Shown here one piece after another: positions 62,708-64,000 of a stretch of DNA of 64,000 bases. The notes under the pieces are model-generated. The model was not told the DNA's origin. It ran no database searches and was given only the letters and a program-made list of their open reading frames with translations. A program made the translations under genes and the position numbers. Origin of the DNA: JASLDZ01 sp965199975 (GTDB lineage: Bacteria; Pseudomonadota; Alphaproteobacteria; Caulobacterales; Caulobacteraceae); the NCBI GenBank assembly GCA_965199975.1, contig OZ241340.1:806001-870000 (forward strand). The letters run 5' to 3'. The stretch's first letter is position 1, and each line of letters starts with the position of its first letter.

Positions 62708-63720
62708 GCGCCGCGGCCGAGACGGCGGCCGGGCCTGCAGCGGCGCCGAGCCGCTTCAGCGTCGCGCCGATGATGGACTGGACGGACCGGCATTGCCGCG
62801 CCTTCCACCGCACCCTGACCCGTCGGGCGCTGCTCTACACCGAGATGGTCACCGCGCCGGCGGTGATCCACGGCGACCGCGAAAAGCTCCTGGGGTTCGA
62901 TGCGATCGAGCACCCCGTCGCCCTGCAGCTCGGCGGTTCGGACCCGGCCCAGCTGGCCGAGGCAGCCCGCATCGGCGAGGGCTTCGGCTACGACGAGATC
63001 AACCTCAACGTCGGCTGCCCCTCGGACCGGGTGCAGTCGGGCCGCTTCGGGGCCTGCCTGATGCGCGAGCCGGCGCTGGTGGCCGCGTGCGTGGCGGCGA
63101 TGGGCGCCGCCGTGCGCGCGCCCGTCACGGTCAAATGTCGCATCGGGGTGGACGACCAGGCGCCCGAACGAGCGTTGCCGGCCCTGGTCGACGCCTGCGC
63201 CGCGGCTGGCGTCGCGAGCTTCGTGGTGCACGCCCGCAAGGCCTGGCTGCAGGGCCTGAGCCCCAAGGCGAACCGCGACGTGCCGCCGCTCGACTATGCG
63301 CTGGTGCACGCGCTGAAGCGCGAGCGTCCGCAGCTGGTCATCTCCATCAACGGCGGCCTTACCGATCTGGACGCCGCCCGGGCGCAGTTGGCGCATGTAG
63401 ACGGGGTGATGCTAGGGCGCGCCGCCTACCACGACCCCGGCCTGCTCGGCCGGGTGGACGCCGAGATCTTCGGCGACGGCGCGCCGGTTGATCCCTTCGA
63501 TGCGGTGGAGCGCCACCGCCTTTATCTGGCCGCCCGCCTCGAGGAGGGCGTGCCGCTCGCCGCCATGACGCGCCACATGCTGGGGTTGTTCGCGGGGCGC
63601 GCCGGCGCACGGCTGTGGCGGCGGCGATTGACCGAGGAGGGGGTGCGCCGGGGTGCGGGCCTCGAGGTGCTCGACCACGCGCTCACGGCCCTGCGCGACC
63701 CGGAGCGCGCGGCCGCCTAG
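62704..63720 (+). CDS. dusA: tRNA-dihydrouridine(20/20a) synthase
   Basis: A 338-residue FMN enzyme reducing uridine 20/20a in the tRNA D-loop. Diagnostic segments are RFSVAPMMDWTDRHCRAFHR, LYTEMVTAPAVIHGDR, the catalytic Cys in NLNVGCPSDRVQSGRFGACL, and VTVKCRIGVDD. SINGGLTDL and VMLGRAAYHDP close the TIM barrel. The start is TTG at 62704 within the lipoprotein stop (TTGA); Ala-rich residues before RFSVAP are typical. Confidence 0.96.
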   Translation: MSAAAETAAGPAAAPSRFSVAPMMDWTDRHCRAFHRTLTRRALLYTEMVTAPAVIHGDREKLLGFDAIEHPVALQLGGSDPAQLAEAARIGEGFGYDEINLNVGCPSDRVQSGRFGACLMREPALVAACVAAMGAAVRAPVTVKCRIGVDDQAPERALPALVDACAAAGVASFVVHARKAWLQGLSPKANRDVPPLDYALVHALKRERPQLVISINGGLTDLDAARAQLAHVDGVMLGRAAYHDPGLLGRVDAEIFGDGAPVDPFDAVERHRLYLAARLEEGVPLAAMTRHMLGLFAGRAGARLWRRRLTEEGVRRGAGLEVLDHALTALRDPERAAA

Positions 63721-63727
63721 CGCAGGC

Positions 63728-64000
63728 TCAACGCCGCAGCACGAGCCCGTCGCGGTCGGCCGAGAAGCCGGAGAGGCGGCCGAGGTAGCTCATGCCGAGG
63801 AGCGACGAGGAGAGCCCGCCATCGACCACCAGGGCGGAGACCTGCTCGACGCGCGCGCCGCCGACCTCCACCGCCGCCAGCGTCACCGGCGCGGCGCGCA
63901 CGGCGCCCGACGCGGTGGCCAGGCGGCGCGTGTAGGCCAGCCGCTCGGGCGCGATGCCGAGCGCGCGGGCGTCGTCCGCCGTCAGCGCCACGGCGGTGGC
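63728..64000 (-). CDS. Retropepsin-like aspartic protease (TIGR02281-type), 3' end only
   Basis: The C-terminal ~90 residues of a gene that continues past the window end. The segment ALTADDARALGI, TASGAVRAAPVTLAAVEVGG and the terminal SLLGMSYLGRL then LVLRR follow the bacterial retropepsin-like (TIGR02281) pattern. The part with the catalytic DTGA motif lies outside the window. It converges on dusA, 7 bp apart. Confidence 0.8.
   Translation of the reverse strand, partial: ATAVALTADDARALGIAPERLAYTRRLATASGAVRAAPVTLAAVEVGGARVEQVSALVVDGGLSSSLLGMSYLGRLSGFSADRDGLVLRR

Overview
The window is very GC-rich (roughly 70% or more), nearly free of long gaps, and carries coding sequences on both strands with many stop/start overlaps. 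Gene content points to an alphaproteobacterium close to Caulobacter/Phenylobacterium: an F1 operon with a very short epsilon subunit, an rsfS-rlmH-envC-like-ctpA-yibQ-like-rppH run, the arginine succinyltransferase pathway, an MHYT-GGDEF-EAL protein and a PsiF-like protein. This is inference from family content; no rRNA or other marker is present to name the species. No rRNA, tRNA, CRISPR array, phage or insertion-sequence transposase was found.

Layout. 1-2400: alanine dehydrogenase, then a gene-poor stretch with a decayed dienelactone-hydrolase gene. 2409-8400: a potassium island with a KdpE-like regulator, a shortened KdpD-like kinase, a divergent Kup transporter and a TMEM175-type channel; the channel gene lies in lower-GC DNA between two non-coding stretches rich in hairpins, one a ~450 bp imperfect palindrome. 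8411-9680: Gre-type elongation factor and TerC. 9917-17221: F1-ATPase genes atpH-A-G-D-C, interrupted by a PhyH-type oxygenase gene (between atpG and atpD) and two small exported-protein genes (between atpD and atpC). 17181-26409 (all minus): hydrolase, rppH, YibQ-like, ctpA, EnvC-like, rlmH, rsfS, PsiF-like, ubiB, ubiE.

26576-32907: the most unusual region. It holds a CDP-alcohol phosphotransferase, a UPF0104/HpnL-type flippase-like protein, 2-aminoethylphosphonate transaminase (PhnW), an unrecognised possible glycosyltransferase, a SAM methyltransferase and phosphonopyruvate decarboxylase. Together these suggest synthesis of 2-aminoethylphosphonate and its attachment to a lipid or glycan; PEP mutase and the cytidylyltransferase are not in the window. 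33152-40061: gamma-glutamyltransferase, GST, quinone-type oxidoreductase, MHYT-GGDEF-EAL protein, FolD. 40131-45240: an arginine-succinylation operon (M20 hydrolase, astA, astD, astB) joined by overlaps. 45245-53858: hybrid sensor kinase, MFS exporter, M20 dipeptidase, PilZ-like protein, a double-motif retropepsin-like protein and a DUF885 peptidase.

54001-59079: a compact mannose cassette: GT4 fused to a second domain, GH130 phosphorylase-type enzyme, and ManC. 59084-64000: hypothetical protein, WYL regulator, L,D-transpeptidase, Thr-rich lipoprotein, DusA, and the 3' end of another retropepsin-like gene that leaves the window. Start codons are often GTG or TTG and frequently overlap the preceding TGA (GTGA, ATGA, TTGA and one apparent CTGA), so translational coupling looks common here.
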